The notes: generated from the letters alone by a model not told the origin. Positions 54,055 to 62,681 are shown, counted from the first letter of the stretch. The stretch: DNA of 64,000 nucleotides from RCC90-49c sp051016155 (GCA_051016155.1 CP136537.1:434001-498000); one strand, 5' to 3'. Made by a program: numbers and translations.

Positions 54055-56367
54055 ATGAAGAATATCCGCTGGTTTTGTATTCTCATTCTGCTTCTACAAG
54101 CAGGGTGTGAAGGTTGTAAGCAAGCTACAGGCGATCATGTACCTTCTAGCTATGGCGCCACCATTAAGTCTAGAGGGCCCGTAGTTAACACGGGAAGCAT
54201 TAACAATGTGCCTGTCATGGGTGTTCCTGTCAAGGTCGAAAAGTATATCCCAGGAAAAGCAATGGGCATCTTGGGCGTTGCTTTGGTTCCTCAAGAGAAA
54301 TCGATAGACGGAGCGTTCGCGCAAATCCAAGCGCAATCGGTGGGAACTCCTGGAGGGGAAGGAGGCAATCCGACCATTCCTTTCCATACAATATACAAAC
54401 TACCAGAGGAAGCTGGCTACGTCTTCTATGATCGTACTCTTGACAAAGAAGTTCTTGCCACAAATCCAGAGGATTTAACTATCTATGTGTCTTCATTAAA
54501 GGAGCCATTGCCTCCTAGTGTTTACCATGTGGTTCCGTTTATCAAAGAGAGTATTAGAGTGAACAGTCCTGTTTTTCACCCTAGAGAAGGAGCAGACCAT
54601 CAAGTGGCAGAGGCTACAGCTGGCCCGCAAGTGACGCTAGACGAGAATAGCGTCCAAGCCCCAGAACAAGTCCAACAACCAGGGGGGAAAATAGACATAG
54701 CTTTGACTATGGAAGGGTGTGCCAGCGGCGTAGAAGGGCCCATGCAAGCAGGATTCTTATTTATCCCTGAAGACGAAGACCCTGCAGCTACTCGAAGTGT
54801 CGTTGATATCATTGGGAAAGTTATCTTTCGAGATACGGACAATGGAGAGAAAGATCTTTTGGTAACGCCTGTACAAGAGTTCGCTGAGCTACAGCAAAAA
54901 GCCAACAAGGGCATAGTGTTTTACCGCCATGGAGTTCTAAATTCAGATGGGAAGATTGAAATGGCTAAAAAAGAGGATCGTACAGGCGCTCTTCGTAAAG
55001 GAACAACTTACATAGTTCATGCTGTATTAGTAAAAGATGGCCACTACACAGTGAGTAAAGAGAAAGCCAAGGTAACCATACCCCAAGTAGAGGTAGAGCT
55101 GAAGATGAGTAGTGTAGATAACCTTAAATTGACTGTTATTTACGATCCTGCTCCTGTTGTTGCTGCTACTGCTGCTGGAGGCGGGTTCGATGCCGTTTGG
55201 ATGGCTGCTAGAGACGCCGTACAGAAGTATCAACCAACCAACCCTAGCTATACAATTCAACGCTTTGAGCTGGATGTATCAGGCACCATAGACCAAAAAA
55301 ACACCACCAATCCAACCATTGGCTTTGTTTTTGCTCCTGAAGGAACCGCAGTAGCAGATGTGCAAGCGGCGGTTGAGAATCCAATGTCAGCTGCTGTTGG
55401 TTGGCAAAAACATACTAACGGCTGTATCGTATGGACAGAAAAAAACACTGACGCGGCCAATGACAAATTTGTAAGTGCCAGTTGCAACTTTGTTCCTACT
55501 CCTGTCTCTGGCCCTGGCTCTAACGATACCCCTAAGCTAGGCCAGACCTACAACGTCTACTGCTGGCTCCACAACCGCAACAGCAGCGGAGATTGGCTCA
55601 AGCCGGTGATTCTGAGTGATGCCCAACAATTAGCGTTGCCCGCTTGGAAAGGAGTTGTAAAAGTTGATACGAATATTAGTGCGTCGGGGACTCGTACAGA
55701 GGGGCGTGATAATTTCTTCAAAGTGAAAAATGCTTTGTGGGCTAGCTCAAACATAACAGAGGGGGACTACGAAAAATATCTCGTGTTTTCGAAGCGCCAG
55801 GATGCCCTTACAGAAGACCAAATGGGTGCACCTCTTGATCAAGTACAATCGGGTGGAGGATCTTGGCGGTATAGTTCAGGAAGACTCCTTTTGAGTGATG
55901 AGCCTGTACGATTCCACGACAAAAACTCAGCTGAGGAACAAGTAGTTCAAGCAAGGGTCGATCGTCACTTAAAGAAAGAGCAGGACTATTATGTGAACAT
56001 GCTGGTACGTAAGGACAACATATTTTTCCTGATTCTTAATGATAGACAATATTGCACAATGGGATTAGACAATACATCGAATCTTGAAGTATTTTATGCA
56101 AATGGTAAAGGATACAACGTCGTTGAAATGATCGCACCAGATGGTACTTTCAGTCATCTCAAAGTAGTTCTAGCGGATCCTGCTGAGCATAGGCGCAACC
56201 CACCACATGGGGATGAAATTACGGAAGTCGCAATCGTGAGTGAGGTTGCGAGAAAATTTTATCATAAGGCGGATCTACAAGACGACGGTGGCGAGGGTAG
56301 TAGGATGATTAGAAAATTTGGTCAGTTGAATGGAGACGGGCTTTATGTAGCCCCTCCCCCCCCCTAG
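54055..56367 (+). CDS. Large modular lipoprotein
   Basis: 770 residues. Signal peptide with lipobox LLLQAGC and a second Cys (CEGC). The mature protein seems to consist of four or five related beta-rich modules of about 130-160 residues. Three carry a similar strand: ILGVALVPQE (about 68-77), AGFLFIPEDED (about 235-245) and IGFVFAPEGT (about 420-429). Each is followed some 80-100 residues later by a strand pair like YHVVPFIKESIRVNSPV, YIVHAVLVKDGHYTVS and YNVYCWLHNRNSSGD. A fourth module ends in YYVNMLVRKDNIFFLIL. No known domain. I chose the ATG at 54055 over 53965. The end is proline-rich (VAPPPP). Confidence 0.8.
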   Translation: MKNIRWFCILILLLQAGCEGCKQATGDHVPSSYGATIKSRGPVVNTGSINNVPVMGVPVKVEKYIPGKAMGILGVALVPQEKSIDGAFAQIQAQSVGTPGGEGGNPTIPFHTIYKLPEEAGYVFYDRTLDKEVLATNPEDLTIYVSSLKEPLPPSVYHVVPFIKESIRVNSPVFHPREGADHQVAEATAGPQVTLDENSVQAPEQVQQPGGKIDIALTMEGCASGVEGPMQAGFLFIPEDEDPAATRSVVDIIGKVIFRDTDNGEKDLLVTPVQEFAELQQKANKGIVFYRHGVLNSDGKIEMAKKEDRTGALRKGTTYIVHAVLVKDGHYTVSKEKAKVTIPQVEVELKMSSVDNLKLTVIYDPAPVVAATAAGGGFDAVWMAARDAVQKYQPTNPSYTIQRFELDVSGTIDQKNTTNPTIGFVFAPEGTAVADVQAAVENPMSAAVGWQKHTNGCIVWTEKNTDAANDKFVSASCNFVPTPVSGPGSNDTPKLGQTYNVYCWLHNRNSSGDWLKPVILSDAQQLALPAWKGVVKVDTNISASGTRTEGRDNFFKVKNALWASSNITEGDYEKYLVFSKRQDALTEDQMGAPLDQVQSGGGSWRYSSGRLLLSDEPVRFHDKNSAEEQVVQARVDRHLKKEQDYYVNMLVRKDNIFFLILNDRQYCTMGLDNTSNLEVFYANGKGYNVVEMIAPDGTFSHLKVVLADPAEHRRNPPHGDEITEVAIVSEVARKFYHKADLQDDGGEGSRMIRKFGQLNGDGLYVAPPPP

Positions 56368-56592
56368 TGTGGAAGTAACTTCTATGCTAGATAGACCTGT
56401 ATAGGCCTTACGGCCCTACATCGTGAGGAGCAGAGCATAGGTAATAGCCGTTCTTATCACTTATTTTTCCTCACCAGAGGCAAGGTTATTCGCCCCCTAG
56501 CGTGGAAGTAACTTCCGTGCTAGATAGGTAAGAAGTGGAGCGTAGTCATGCGCTTATTATCACTTATTTCCCTCGTCAGAGGCAAGGTTATG
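56357..56592 (+). repeat. Duplicated leader segment
   Basis: Two imperfect copies: CCCTAGTGTGGAAGTAACTT...CAGAGGCAAGGTTAT (56361-56487) and CCCTAGCGTGGAAGTAACTT...CAGAGGCAAGGTTAT (56494-56591). The second leads into the rhomboid start. They differ by an internal deletion. Confidence 0.65.
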
Positions 56593-57399
56593 CTCTCGTA
56601 CAGCCAACCAGCACGCACTATGCAAGAACTCGTGGGCTTCTTGAAGTTTCACTTTCAGCGGGCAGAGAACGGTCTGATGCAGCTCATGCTACTCAATGTC
56701 TTGTGCTTCATGGCCTTGCTGGTGCTCAAGGTAGCCTTGGTGGTGGCGGGCTATGAAGCAATCTATCCTGCACTCTACCACGCCTTGGCGCTGCCTGCTG
56801 CGTGGGCTACGTTCTGCCAGCAGCCGTGGACACTACTCACGCACATGTGGGTGCACACTTCGCTGTTCGCTACTTTTTGGCGCTTGCTTCTGCTGTACGC
56901 TTTTGGACAAGTCATCATGCAGCGCCTGGGGAGTCGGCATTTAGTGGTGCTCTACCTGCTGGGAGGCCTGGCAGGCGGCGGTTTTTTCTTGCTTCTGTAC
57001 AACGTGGCGCCGCACTTCAAAGGAATACCCGCTACGCTGACAGGGTTTTCGGGCAGCCTGTATGCCGTGATGGTGGCTGCAGCCCTGCTAGCGCCGCAGC
57101 GCCCTTTTCAGCTGTTCCTGCTGGGCTTCTTTCAGCTTCAATACATTGTGGGGTTTTTGGTGCTGCTGGCTTTCTTTGACCTGGCAGGAGAAGCCCCTGC
57201 CGAGAGTACAGCCCACCTGGGTGGGGCACTGCTGGGGTACGCCTATGTGCAGCAACTCAAAGGCCTCCCCCCGCTGCGCCAGCGCTGGAACCGACTGACG
57301 GGCCGTCGCAGCAGCACGCTCAAGGTCACCTATCGCCACACACATTTCGTAGCCTCGCATCCACTAAAGGCCAAAAAGCAGAAGTTAGGGGAGCGTTGA
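56590..57399 (+). CDS. Rhomboid-family intramembrane serine protease
   Basis: About 269 residues with six or more membrane helices. QPWTLLTHMWVHTS (loop 1 and helix 2), TGFSGSLYAVM (GxSG, Ser about 154) and STAHLGGALLGYAY (His about 209) make the Ser-His dyad. A basic tail follows. It cleaves membrane protein helices. I start at the ATG at 56590, because the frame from 56548 (RLLSLISLVRGKV) lies within a duplicated leader segment. Confidence 0.88.
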   Translation: MLSYSQPARTMQELVGFLKFHFQRAENGLMQLMLLNVLCFMALLVLKVALVVAGYEAIYPALYHALALPAAWATFCQQPWTLLTHMWVHTSLFATFWRLLLLYAFGQVIMQRLGSRHLVVLYLLGGLAGGGFFLLLYNVAPHFKGIPATLTGFSGSLYAVMVAAALLAPQRPFQLFLLGFFQLQYIVGFLVLLAFFDLAGEAPAESTAHLGGALLGYAYVQQLKGLPPLRQRWNRLTGRRSSTLKVTYRHTHFVASHPLKAKKQKLGER

Positions 57400-57464
57400 C
57401 ATTGAGTCCCGTTCATATACCCCATTATAAATGCACGTGCGCCATAAAATGACCTACCGAAACC

Positions 57465-57640
57465 ATCGCCTGCTGTCATCCCGAGTCCCTGCAAGGAATC
57501 CCTGCGTAAAGGGCCTTGCTGTGCTTCTTCGCTAAACCTCAGAGATGACAGGGCCGGAAAGAGCAATGCACCCCCTTGCTGTCATGTTGAGCTGCAAGCG
57601 CATCTTCTCTGCACGGCCCTCGTTCGGGATGATAAAAAAG
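57465..57640. repeat. Dispersed GTCAT-type repeat, two units
   Basis: CTGTCATCCCGAGTCCCTGC with GGAATCCCTGCGTAAAGGGC and TGCTTCTTCGC, then CTGTCATGTTGAGCTGCAAG with CTGCACGGCCCTCGTTCGGG. It resembles 14085-14190. No ORF. Confidence 0.55.
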
Positions 57641-57681
57641 TAACTTCAGCATATCCGCTTTTCTCTCATATTGAGCATCAA

Positions 57682-57810
57682 TCACTCTCCCTCTCCGACA
57701 AGTCGCTGCAGAAGTTTACACAGCTCTTTGAGGCCCATAACTTCTATGTTTTCAGCAATGGGATAGCGCTCTTCGCCTGCATAGACCACAGAGCATGTGA
57801 AGGGCTGAGG
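57682..57810 (-). pseudogene. 3' fragment of a gene truncated by an IS3 element
   Basis: The complement reads PQPFTCSVVYAGEERYPIAE, then NIEVMGLKELCKLLQRLVGE, and a TGA at 57682-57684. The open frame begins at the end of the IS3 element. The wording resembles the C-terminus of an ATPase-like DUF4143-type protein, but this is only a suggestion. Confidence 0.5.
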
Positions 57811-58767
57811 TGGACCCCATTGTTTGGACAAGATAGCAGCCGCGCTTAAGGCGCGTTACATTTAACTCTTTTTACTGGCTACTAATTCTTCGCTCTTAGG
57901 ATTCTTGATTCTCTATTGCTTTTGTTGTTGAGCTGTGGGAAAGTCCCTTGGGACTTTCCCACAGCTTGAGGAGCCCCAGCGCCTCCGCACTCTTTGTGCA
58001 CCGACGAGGGACTTCTCCCTCCTAATGACATATGGGGACGACTTTCGTTGTAGTGCCACAGCCAACTCCCTATCGCTTGACGCGCCTCCTTGCCCCCTGC
58101 AAAACTCCACATGTATACACATTCATACTTCAATGAGCGCCATAAGCGTTCTATCAGCACATTATCTAACCATCTGCCTTTGCCATCCACTCAGATCGAT
58201 ATTCCATTCTCCTTTAACTCTTCTCTAAAATGTTAGCACGTATACTGCTTCTCTTGGTCACTGTTAAATAGCGACGGCGATCCGTAAATACGCAATGCCT
58301 CTTCCAAGGCCTCCTGACAAAAATCGTGGGCTAACGTGTTGGAAAGACGCCAACTCAGTACTTTGCGGCTGTACCAATCCATTATCGCTACTTAGTAGCG
58401 ATAGCCCTTCTGCATTGGGATATACGTGATGTCTGAGGCACACACTTGGTTCGCTTTTGTGATTGATAGATTCCTTAACAACTACGGATAACGCGCTGCT
58501 TCTCGAGCCCCTTGACTCGTCCCAGGCTTGGGGTAGACCGCTCTTATCCTCATTATACGCAATAAACGCTGCACGCGTTTGCGACCTACTTGGTAGCCTT
58601 CTCTAATTAGCTCATATACCAACCGCCGTGAACCATAGCACGGATATGAGGCGTGGATTTGATCTATTCGCTCCATAAGTGCTTGATTGTCTTCCTTTTC
58701 ATCTTGTTTTTGATAGTAATAACTGCTCTTGCTCAGCCCTAGAAGGGATGACCTTCTCCCCAAAATT
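57811..58767 (-). mobile_element. Degraded IS3-family element, 5' part replaced
   Basis: It begins with TGGACCCCATTGTTTGGACA at 57811. It holds a broken orfB on the minus strand and is cut at its orfA side by the second IS3 element, which starts at 58768. Confidence 0.75.
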
Positions 58768-58775
58768 TGGTCCAA
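57882..58775 (-). pseudogene. IS3-family OrfB transposase, broken
   Basis: The N-terminal piece (58482-58775) reads GLSKSSYYYQKQDEKEDNQA and YGSRRLVYELIREGYQVGRK. The C-terminal piece (57882-58190) reads DNVLIERLWRSLKYECVYMW and WLWHYNESRPHMSLGG. The middle, in other frames, keeps GYRYLVAIMDWYSRKVLSWR of the rve integrase core, with stops. Several frameshifts or stops make it inactive. Confidence 0.85.
57931..57966. repeat. 36-bp near-perfect palindrome
   Basis: AGCTGTGGGAAAGTCCC (57931-57947), TT, then GGGACTTTCCCACAGCT (57950-57966): 17 paired bases with a 2-base centre. It lies in the 3' end of the broken transposase gene. Confidence 0.9.
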
Positions 58776-58825
58776 AAGAAGGGAGACTTTTGTAAATCGA
58801 AGTCAAACTCAAAACAGGATCAATT

Positions 58826-59041
58826 ATGAAAGACAGATTTAATCAAGCACAGATCATCAACATTATCAAAGAGCAGGAAAGTGGTCTCAAAGTCCTTGAG
58901 ATTTGTCGTAAGCACGCCATCGCTGAGTCTACCTTTCATCGATGGAAGGCTAAATACGGAGGCATGAATGCCTCTGAGGCGCAACGATTAAGGAACCTTG
59001 AGCAAGAGAACAGAAAACTTAAGCGCCTTGTGGCTGATTGA
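58826..59041 (+). CDS. IS3-family OrfA (helix-turn-helix)
   Basis: 71 residues: KDRFNQAQIINIIKEQESGL, VLEICRKHAIAESTFHRWKA and the leucine-zipper-like EAQRLRNLEQENRKLKRLVA. It binds the element ends. The frame stops at a TGA where relatives continue (VAD, then ALDKVMLQDVLSKN remains open behind it). So orfA is shortened by a nonsense codon or needs readthrough to reach the usual slip site. Confidence 0.85.
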   Translation: MKDRFNQAQIINIIKEQESGLKVLEICRKHAIAESTFHRWKAKYGGMNASEAQRLRNLEQENRKLKRLVAD

Positions 59042-59964
59042 GCCCTCGACAAGGTCATGCTACAAGATGTACTCTCAAAAAATGTTTAAGCCCATCCTCA
59101 CAGCGCACCATGAGCCAAGAACTGACAGAGAACTACGAACTCTCCGAGCGGCGAGCTTGCCAGCTCCTCGAGTTGCATCGTAGTACATGCCGCTATCAGG
59201 CAGTCAATAGGGAGGAAGACCAAGTTTTGGCTCAACACCTCAAGGAATTAGCTATGAAGCATCCCCGCTTCGGGTATTTACGCCTTCACAAGCTATTGAA
59301 ACGAGCAGGATGGGCAGTGAATCGAAAGCGAGTATATCGACTCTACAAGGAGCTAAACCTGAAGGTGAAGGTGAAGGTGAAACGAGGAGTAAAGCGTTCG
59401 TTAAGTGAGCGAGGTAAGCTAGCAGAAGCGAGTCATCGTCATGAGCAATGGTCCTTAGACTTTGTGCATGATCGATTGTTAGATGGTCGTCAGGTGCGAG
59501 TACTGGGCGTACTGGACCATTACAGCCGCGAGTGTTTGCTATTAACAGCCGATACGTCTCTATCAGGGGAACGGGTAGCGCGGGAACTAGAGGGATTGGT
59601 AAGCAAGTATGGGAAGCCCTCTCAGATAGTGAGCGACAACGGAAGTGAGTTAACGAGTAAAGCGGTGAGGGCATGGAGTAGTAGTCATGGAATAGGTTGG
59701 CACTACATAAGTCCAGGAAAGCCGCAGGAGAATGGGTATATGGAAAGTATGAAGGGAAAATTACGTGATGAATGCTTGAATATGCATGTATTTACGAGTC
59801 TAGGGAATATACGAAGCGAGCTAAGCCAATGGCGTCGATACTATAACGAGGAGCGTCCGCATTCAAGTTTAGGCTATGTGTCGCCCTTGGAGTGGCTAAC
59901 AAGCCAAGGGGAGGGAAAAGATGAAGAGCGTTTAGCTATACAAGTTCAAGAGGCGAGCCCTTGA
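59038..59964 (+). CDS. IS3-family OrfB transposase (rve DDE)
   Basis: 308-residue frame. The protein proper begins around SQELTENYELSERRACQLLE. HTH_21 (LAQHLKELAMKHPRFGYLRL) and the rve core follow: WSLDFVHDRLLDGRQ (first Asp), IVSDNGSELTSKAVRAW (second Asp) and GYMESMKGKLRDECLN (Glu). It is in the -1 frame relative to orfA; a run of six A near 59071-59076 could be the slip site for an OrfAB fusion. Confidence 0.9.
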   Translation: MSPRQGHATRCTLKKCLSPSSQRTMSQELTENYELSERRACQLLELHRSTCRYQAVNREEDQVLAQHLKELAMKHPRFGYLRLHKLLKRAGWAVNRKRVYRLYKELNLKVKVKVKRGVKRSLSERGKLAEASHRHEQWSLDFVHDRLLDGRQVRVLGVLDHYSRECLLLTADTSLSGERVARELEGLVSKYGKPSQIVSDNGSELTSKAVRAWSSSHGIGWHYISPGKPQENGYMESMKGKLRDECLNMHVFTSLGNIRSELSQWRRYYNEERPHSSLGYVSPLEWLTSQGEGKDEERLAIQVQEASP

Positions 59965-60020
59965 ACTTGTCAGTAAGGTAGGAAATAGTAATTTGCTCTC
60001 ACTGAAACTGGACCAGTAAA

Positions 60021-60134
60021 TGGGGGAATGCCAATACTCCTAGAGATTTATTAGACAAGATTCCTGACGCTACAGTAAAAGAAGCAACGAGAAAGGCTTT
60101 TAATAGTAATAGCATGCCACTACCTGCCAGCTGA
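60021..60134 (+). pseudogene. 3' gene fragment next to the IS3 cluster
   Basis: A 37-codon open stretch, WGNANTPRDLLDKIPDATVK then EATRKAFNSNSMPLPAS, ends in TGA. It has no start, as the IS3 element cuts it on the left. Not recognised. Confidence 0.4.
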
Positions 60135-60141
60135 TAGAAGT

Positions 60142-60235
60142 GAGGCTGTTGCAAAATAGCCTGAACTACACTGCTAGACTTTGCAAATAGGTTGTCTTGG
60201 GGGCTGGAAAAACTTTCTAAGTTACTTAGCTGACC
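60142..60235 (-). repeat. MITE-like repeat M1, one end only
   Basis: Left terminus GAGGCTGTTGCAAAATAGCC is well preserved. Interior TAGACTTTGCAAATAGGTTG matches other copies. The other end is eroded near 60235. Confidence 0.6.
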
Positions 60236-60517
60236 CTTAACAACTCAAATAATACCGCTTTTTATAGCTACACAGCCTACTTTGTAGATAAAATATGGCT
60301 ATCGTTCTATATTTCTAGGTCCAAAATTTGTGAAGTTTTTGACCCAAGTTTGCCATTCCTTGCAAAAAATTTCTTAGCGAGGAACCCGTCTAGGGCTAAG
60401 CAGCGTCAGCTTCTCAAGCGGAGGCTCATAAAATATTCCTCTGTTTGAGATCGCCCAAAGGGCCTATAAGCACGAATGATAGCAGCTCTACCGAAGGCTC
60501 CAACTAGAGCGCAAGCA

Positions 60518-60566
60518 GGCCGCTATTGCTGATTCAAGCGTCCTCGCTTGGACCAGCAATAGCCCC
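60518..60566. other. Strong nested hairpin
   Basis: GCTATTGCTG (60522-60531) pairs with CAGCAATAGC (60554-60563), and inside them CAAGCG (60535-60540) pairs with CGCTTG (60545-60550). The rest of 60236-60725 shows no gene. It could be a small structured RNA or a remnant of a mobile element end. Confidence 0.5.
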
Positions 60567-60725
60567 CTTGGTGCGGCACATAGTTACGTAACAATGACGC
60601 AATCTAAGGCTGTATAAAAGTATCTATGCAGCCTCAGTTGAGAAAAGGCACGAGCAAGGAGACTTGTGCGCCAGGGGGGAGGAGTGAGCAGCTACGAATG
60701 ATCTTAGACCATCAATACAGCTACG

Positions 60726-61760
60726 CTACGGGGTAGATGCAGGCTTAAGGCCCAGCTGCTTGCCCGTAAACTCTACTACTTCTCGTATGACCTCGGGATG
60801 CTTGGGCTCAAAAGCGTTAGTCAGTTCTCTTGTACCAGGTATTACCGGCGGAACCAAAATATGTAAAGCACCTTGCACCGTGAACCGTTCAAATTTTTTT
60901 GCATCGATGCCTTCTGCCCGCTGGCTTTCTACAGTCAATAGTAGATCATGCGGCTCATAATTATCAGGGGCTGTTGCCATATCGGTCGAGCTTTTACCAC
61001 TGAAGATACCGCCCAGTATTTGTGGTAAGGTGTAGTCTTGTCCTTGTATATGCACCGACTTTTGGTCTGCTGGTAAATGATTAAGGACCTTTTCCAATGT
61101 ATCACCCTGGTCACCTGCTATGGCCAGCGTGGGGCAATCATTATTAAGAAGGGCCCGCCTGATCTTGGCAATAAACCCTCCATCAGGATGCATGTCTGCT
61201 ACACCTGACTTAGAATTTTCAAGTGCTTTGGCTTCTTTTAGGAGCAGAGGGATAATTGCTGCAAACAATGGCTTGTTACTGACGTCTACTCCCTCCAGAG
61301 CTTGTACAAGCTCATTATTCTTCATCGCAGTAGCACCCAGCCAGGGAGTTCCTATCGTAACAACGCCCTTGACGTTGAGCTCGCCTTCATACTGTGTGCC
61401 CATCTCATAGGCCCGTAAGCCTCCTTGGCTATGGCCCACAAGAAGCATAGGCTGTTCCTTGCCCACTTTTGCCTGTTGGAGCTGCGCATAGGCACGACGT
61501 GCTTGGGCTGAGATAGACTGGGTTGGCGTCTCTTTTTCTTCGAGTGGCAAGACCTGTGCTCCAGGAAATGCTTGCTCGAGGGCCTGTTTCATATCAGCAA
61601 AGACCACAGGTGAGCTGTTGAGGCCATGCATCAGGACGATGACGGGCTTTTGAGGCGTACTGTCTTTCGAGCTATTAGGGCTGTTATTACAGCCCCAGCC
61701 AAAAAATAAGGTAAGAAATAGGAGTAAAAGTGGCGAGTAGAAGGTGCTGTTCCTGTTCAT
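60726..61760 (-). CDS. Lipase-like alpha/beta hydrolase lipoprotein
   Basis: About 344 residues. Signal peptide LLLLFLTLFFGWGC with a lipobox. VIVLMHGLNSSPVVFADMKQ (oxyanion region), VGHSQGGLRAYEMG (GxSxG, nucleophile Ser) and TIGTPWLGATAMKNNELVQA are typical of lipase/PGAP1-like hydrolases. The late region has DNYEPHDLLLTVESQ and GALHILVPP, with possible Asp/His of the triad. Envelope-anchored; a lipid or ester substrate is likely. Start at the ATG at 61760; the frame extends to a GTG at 61787. Confidence 0.85.
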   Translation of the reverse strand: MNRNSTFYSPLLLLFLTLFFGWGCNNSPNSSKDSTPQKPVIVLMHGLNSSPVVFADMKQALEQAFPGAQVLPLEEKETPTQSISAQARRAYAQLQQAKVGKEQPMLLVGHSQGGLRAYEMGTQYEGELNVKGVVTIGTPWLGATAMKNNELVQALEGVDVSNKPLFAAIIPLLLKEAKALENSKSGVADMHPDGGFIAKIRRALLNNDCPTLAIAGDQGDTLEKVLNHLPADQKSVHIQGQDYTLPQILGGIFSGKSSTDMATAPDNYEPHDLLLTVESQRAEGIDAKKFERFTVQGALHILVPPVIPGTRELTNAFEPKHPEVIREVVEFTGKQLGLKPASTP

Positions 61761-61879
61761 GTTTAGGTAGACGTAGCTATTAGACACAAGTAGTTTGTTA
61801 CTAAGGAAGGTAACAAAAGTAGCAAACCCATTGAAAAAATACTATCTATGGCAAGCTACTGTTCAAGCATCCAAGGGAA

Positions 61880-62113
61880 TTACACAAGCCGCCTGATCGT
61901 AGTGTAGAGCATGACTAAAGTACCTACGACGGTTAGCAAGCACAAAAACCAAGGAAACTCCAGCTGAAAATAGCCGTCTAGTTGCCTCCCTGCCCAAGCT
62001 GATACCGCTATAGTGGCCATCATTTGGACACTTAAATGGGTATACTTCAGGTAGCTATGGCGTGGTTGTTCCCCTTTATTGGGAAAAGCTGGCTTTGGGG
62101 GCGTCTTGTTCAA
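61880..62113 (-). CDS. AtpZ/AtpI-like small membrane protein
   Basis: 77 residues with two membrane helices. YLKYTHLSVQMMATIAVSAW, AGRQLDGYF and PWFLCLLTVVGTLVMLY match the AtpZ/AtpI family, which assists ATP synthase assembly and lies before atpB in most Bacteroidota. Here no atpB follows; the lipase gene does. The start is a TTG at 62113, overlapping the bactofilin gene by 38 bp. Confidence 0.82.
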   Translation of the reverse strand: MNKTPPKPAFPNKGEQPRHSYLKYTHLSVQMMATIAVSAWAGRQLDGYFQLEFPWFLCLLTVVGTLVMLYTTIRRLV

Positions 62114-62534
62114 TAGATTGATTGTTCTTTAAAAGCGATGCTTCTTGAGCTGAGGCCACCTTTTTATCTTTGATGGGCCCACCCATGTTGCATTTTCCGT
62201 TGAACTTAGCTCCCTCCTCAAATACTAGCTTGCTCGTAATAATATCACCATTGACCAGGGCCGTAGGCTTTAAAGTCAGTAAACCTGCAATTTTGATGGT
62301 CCCCTGCACCTCTCCACCGATCTCTGCATTCTGAGCCATGATATTCCCTTCTACCATTGAAGTATCTCCTAATACTACCTTGGCTTTGGCTTGAATGCTC
62401 CCCACTACTCTACCTTCGACGCGTAGATTGCCTGACGTATGCAAGTTGCCTTCTAGGCTTGTTCCTTTGCCGATAATATTGCTAGAGCTACCTACTGCTT
62501 CTCCTGTGATTTCTTTCTTTGTGCTACTAAACAT
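62076..62534 (-). CDS. Bactofilin (polymer-forming cytoskeletal protein)
   Basis: 152 residues. NIIGKGTSLEGNLHTSGNLR, VEGRVVGSIQAKAKVVLGDT and AEIGGEVQGTIKIAGLLTLK are rungs of the right-handed beta-helix of bactofilins, which polymerise without nucleotide and shape the cell envelope. It lies between an M23 peptidase and AtpZ, the order usual in this phylum; bactofilin and M23 peptidase partners act together on the cell wall. Confidence 0.94.
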   Translation of the reverse strand: MFSSTKKEITGEAVGSSSNIIGKGTSLEGNLHTSGNLRVEGRVVGSIQAKAKVVLGDTSMVEGNIMAQNAEIGGEVQGTIKIAGLLTLKPTALVNGDIITSKLVFEEGAKFNGKCNMGGPIKDKKVASAQEASLLKNNQSIEQDAPKASFSQ

Positions 62535-62536
62535 AA

Positions 62537-62655
62537 CGAAGACATTGCATTATTGAATGATTTTGTGATTAAGTGATTTTACAACCATTCCTAGGCTTGG
62601 CAAGGCCTACTTTCAAAGTGTTGATGAGACATCAGATGCATTTTGCAACAGCCTC
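62537..62655 (+). repeat. MITE-like repeat M1
   Basis: 119 bp. Left end GAAGACATTGCATTATTGAA, internal TGATTTTGTGATTAAGTGAT, right end TGCAACAGCCTC. Flanks ATAAC and ATGAC differ at one position. It lies between the M23 peptidase and bactofilin genes and may alter their co-transcription. Confidence 0.78.
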
Positions 62656-62681
62656 ATGACAATGAGTTTGCACTTGTAGGG

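Larger units (their letters stand above)
58768..60015 (+). mobile_element. IS3-family element inserted in the older IS3 copy
   Basis: About 1248 bp. Ends TGGTCCAAAAGAAGGGAG (left) and, on the complement of the right end, TGGTCCAGTTTCAGTGAG. Encodes orfA and orfB. Confidence 0.8.
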
